NCBI GenBank assembly: GCA_018222865.1
Contig: JAAEZM010000004.1
Location: 1-64,000, forward strand
Direction: 5' to 3'
Length of the DNA stretch: 64,000 bases
Source of the DNA: Alphaproteobacteria bacterium
Lineage (GTDB): Bacteria > Pseudomonadota > Alphaproteobacteria > Caulobacterales > Maricaulaceae
Each line of letters opens with the position of its first letter. The first letter of the stretch is position 1. The position numbers and the translations under genes were made by a program. The notes under the pieces are model-generated. The model was not told the origin of the DNA, did not search any database, and saw nothing but the letters and a program-made list of their open reading frames with translations. Shown here in pieces: positions 63,293 to 64,000 of the stretch.

Positions 63293-64000
63293 AGCCCTAG
63301 CTCCGCTCGATAAAGCGTCAAGGCTGTCAGCCGCGATCGCACGCAAGGCGTATAGCGGCATTTCAGGGAGATTGCGGTCAATGGTTCGTCGGCCGATATA
63401 CTCACACTTGAACCGCGCCATCTCTTCCATGGTCAAAACGGCAGCGAATGCTTCAGTTGTAAAGATGGCGCCGGGCAAGGCAGCCCGCTCCACACGCGAC
63501 GCGATCGCCACCTGAGCTCCAAAGGGAGCGAGCCGTTTCTGCAGGGGATCCTCGCCCAGATGCACGGGTCCGAAATGTGCCCCAATACGCAATTCCAGGC
63601 TCTCAGGCAGGCCCAGGGCGTTTTGGTCAATTCCAGCAAAGACTTGCTGCAAACGCGTCGCCGCCGCCGCTGCCTCACCGGCGTGTTCGAAAGCGAGGAA
63701 GAGACCATCCCCCCAACTGTCACGATAGCTGGGCGAGCGCTCCAATTTCTCCAGGCTTTCCACCAATGCCCCAAGCACCTGGCTCACGAATACGCTGACC
63801 CGGTCATCAGGAACGACGGTCGAATTCGCTACATCAACAAAAAGCATGGCCCGCATCGCCGGTACAAACCCCTCAGCATTGACCGATGCGTGCTCGACAC
63901 TGTCCGTAAGCTTTGATGGGGCCGCCAGGGGTTTGCGCTTGAACTCGATACGGCATTGTTCGAGCCCCGCCTCTTGCCATGTGGCCGCGTCCCGATGGGT
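63281..64000 (-). CDS. Class III adenylate/guanylate cyclase domain protein (5' part beyond window)
   Basis: Open to the right edge, so the N-terminus is missing; 239 codons are visible. The C-terminal domain (MLFVDVANST, SWGDGLFLAFE, GAHFGPVHLGED, GAQVAIASRVERAA) follows the class III cyclase order: metal-binding Asp, a WGDG loop in place of xxGDG, and the NxAARi region here as VAIASRVE. The upstream visible part has no recognised domain. It overlaps the convergent Crp/Fnr gene by 12 nt. Probably makes cAMP; degenerate sites may mean a regulatory homologue. Confidence 0.78.
   Translation of the reverse strand, partial: THRDAATWQEAGLEQCRIEFKRKPLAAPSKLTDSVEHASVNAEGFVPAMRAMLFVDVANSTVVPDDRVSVFVSQVLGALVESLEKLERSPSYRDSWGDGLFLAFEHAGEAAAAATRLQQVFAGIDQNALGLPESLELRIGAHFGPVHLGEDPLQKRLAPFGAQVAIASRVERAALPGAIFTTEAFAAVLTMEEMARFKCEYIGRRTIDRNLPEMPLYALRAIAADSLDALSSGARASFL

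Noticed and set aside
1..64000. tRNA, rRNA, CRISPR, IS, integrase or phage genes
   Set aside because: None seen. The palindromes found are terminators or operator-like sites and no short repeat arrays or transposase motifs occur.

Overview
The window reads as ordinary chromosome of a GC-rich, Gram-negative alphaproteobacterium. The best guess is the Hyphomonadales/Maricaulaceae (Maricaulis/Oceanicaulis-like). This rests on gene content rather than any marker RNA: an arginine operon that pairs an N-acetylornithine-type transcarbamylase with a fused acetylglutamate kinase/synthase (the fused enzyme is known from Xanthomonas and Maricaulis), a large Oar-like TonB-dependent receptor, LPS inner-core genes (kdsB, hldE-gmhB-hldD), a DUF2849-cysI-DUF934/cysH sulfur operon and a SAM-II-like riboswitch. 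Genes are densely packed with many 4-nt stop/start overlaps. I see no rRNA, tRNA, CRISPR array, insertion sequence, integrase or phage gene.

Layout. 1-5.2 kb (minus): a partial serine hydrolase, agmatine deiminase and a 1081-aa TonB-dependent receptor with its own terminator and a structured leader. 5.5-7.0 kb: a GT39-type glycosyltransferase. 7.0-10.3 kb (minus): arginine operon argF'-argBA-argC. 10.5-11.9 kb: kdsB and a histidine phosphatase. 11.9-14.5 kb (minus): MFS transporter and alpha/beta hydrolase. 14.7-16.4 kb: M28 lipoprotein peptidase. 16.4-18.4 kb (minus): three tandem XRE/PAS-like regulators, divergent from a PiT-like membrane protein. 19.9-22.3 kb: formate-THF ligase and a fourth XRE regulator with palindromes at its start. 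22.3-27.0 kb (minus): a 2-oxoacid:ferredoxin oxidoreductase operon with an FAD/Fe-S subunit. 27.2-34.6 kb: LysR regulator divergent from a sulfate-assimilation operon (cysG, DUF2849, cysI, DUF934-cysH fusion, cysK, fpr). 34.6-36.9 kb: SAM-II-like riboswitch, metX, metB. 37.0-40.0 kb: the ADP-heptose operon. 40.0-43.7 kb: glycerol kinase, monoglyceride-lipase-like hydrolase and a BaiN-like flavoprotein. 43.9-48.6 kb: RND efflux pair and a DUF1330 gene. 48.6-51.5 kb (minus): PQQ-dependent sugar dehydrogenase-like protein and a hybrid histidine kinase. 51.6-56.4 kb: small membrane protein, two tandem paralogues of a family I do not recognise, and an ABC-F ATPase. 56.5-57.5 kb (minus): a standalone protoglobin and a STAS protein. 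57.7-62.5 kb (minus): M14 peptidase and alkyl-sulfatase-like lipoprotein. 62.6-64.0 kb: a Crp/Fnr regulator, and the 3' part of a class III cyclase gene that runs off the right edge.

The coherent functional block is 27-37 kb: sulfate to sulfide to cysteine, then homoserine activation and transsulfuration, with LysR control at the sulfur end and SAM feedback at the methionine end. The parts most likely to be undescribed are the tandem paralogue pair at 52.1-54.6 kb, the triple XRE/PAS regulator array with its PiT-like neighbour, the split globin + STAS pair and the leader region of metX. All functions are inferred from sequence by eye; no database search was possible.
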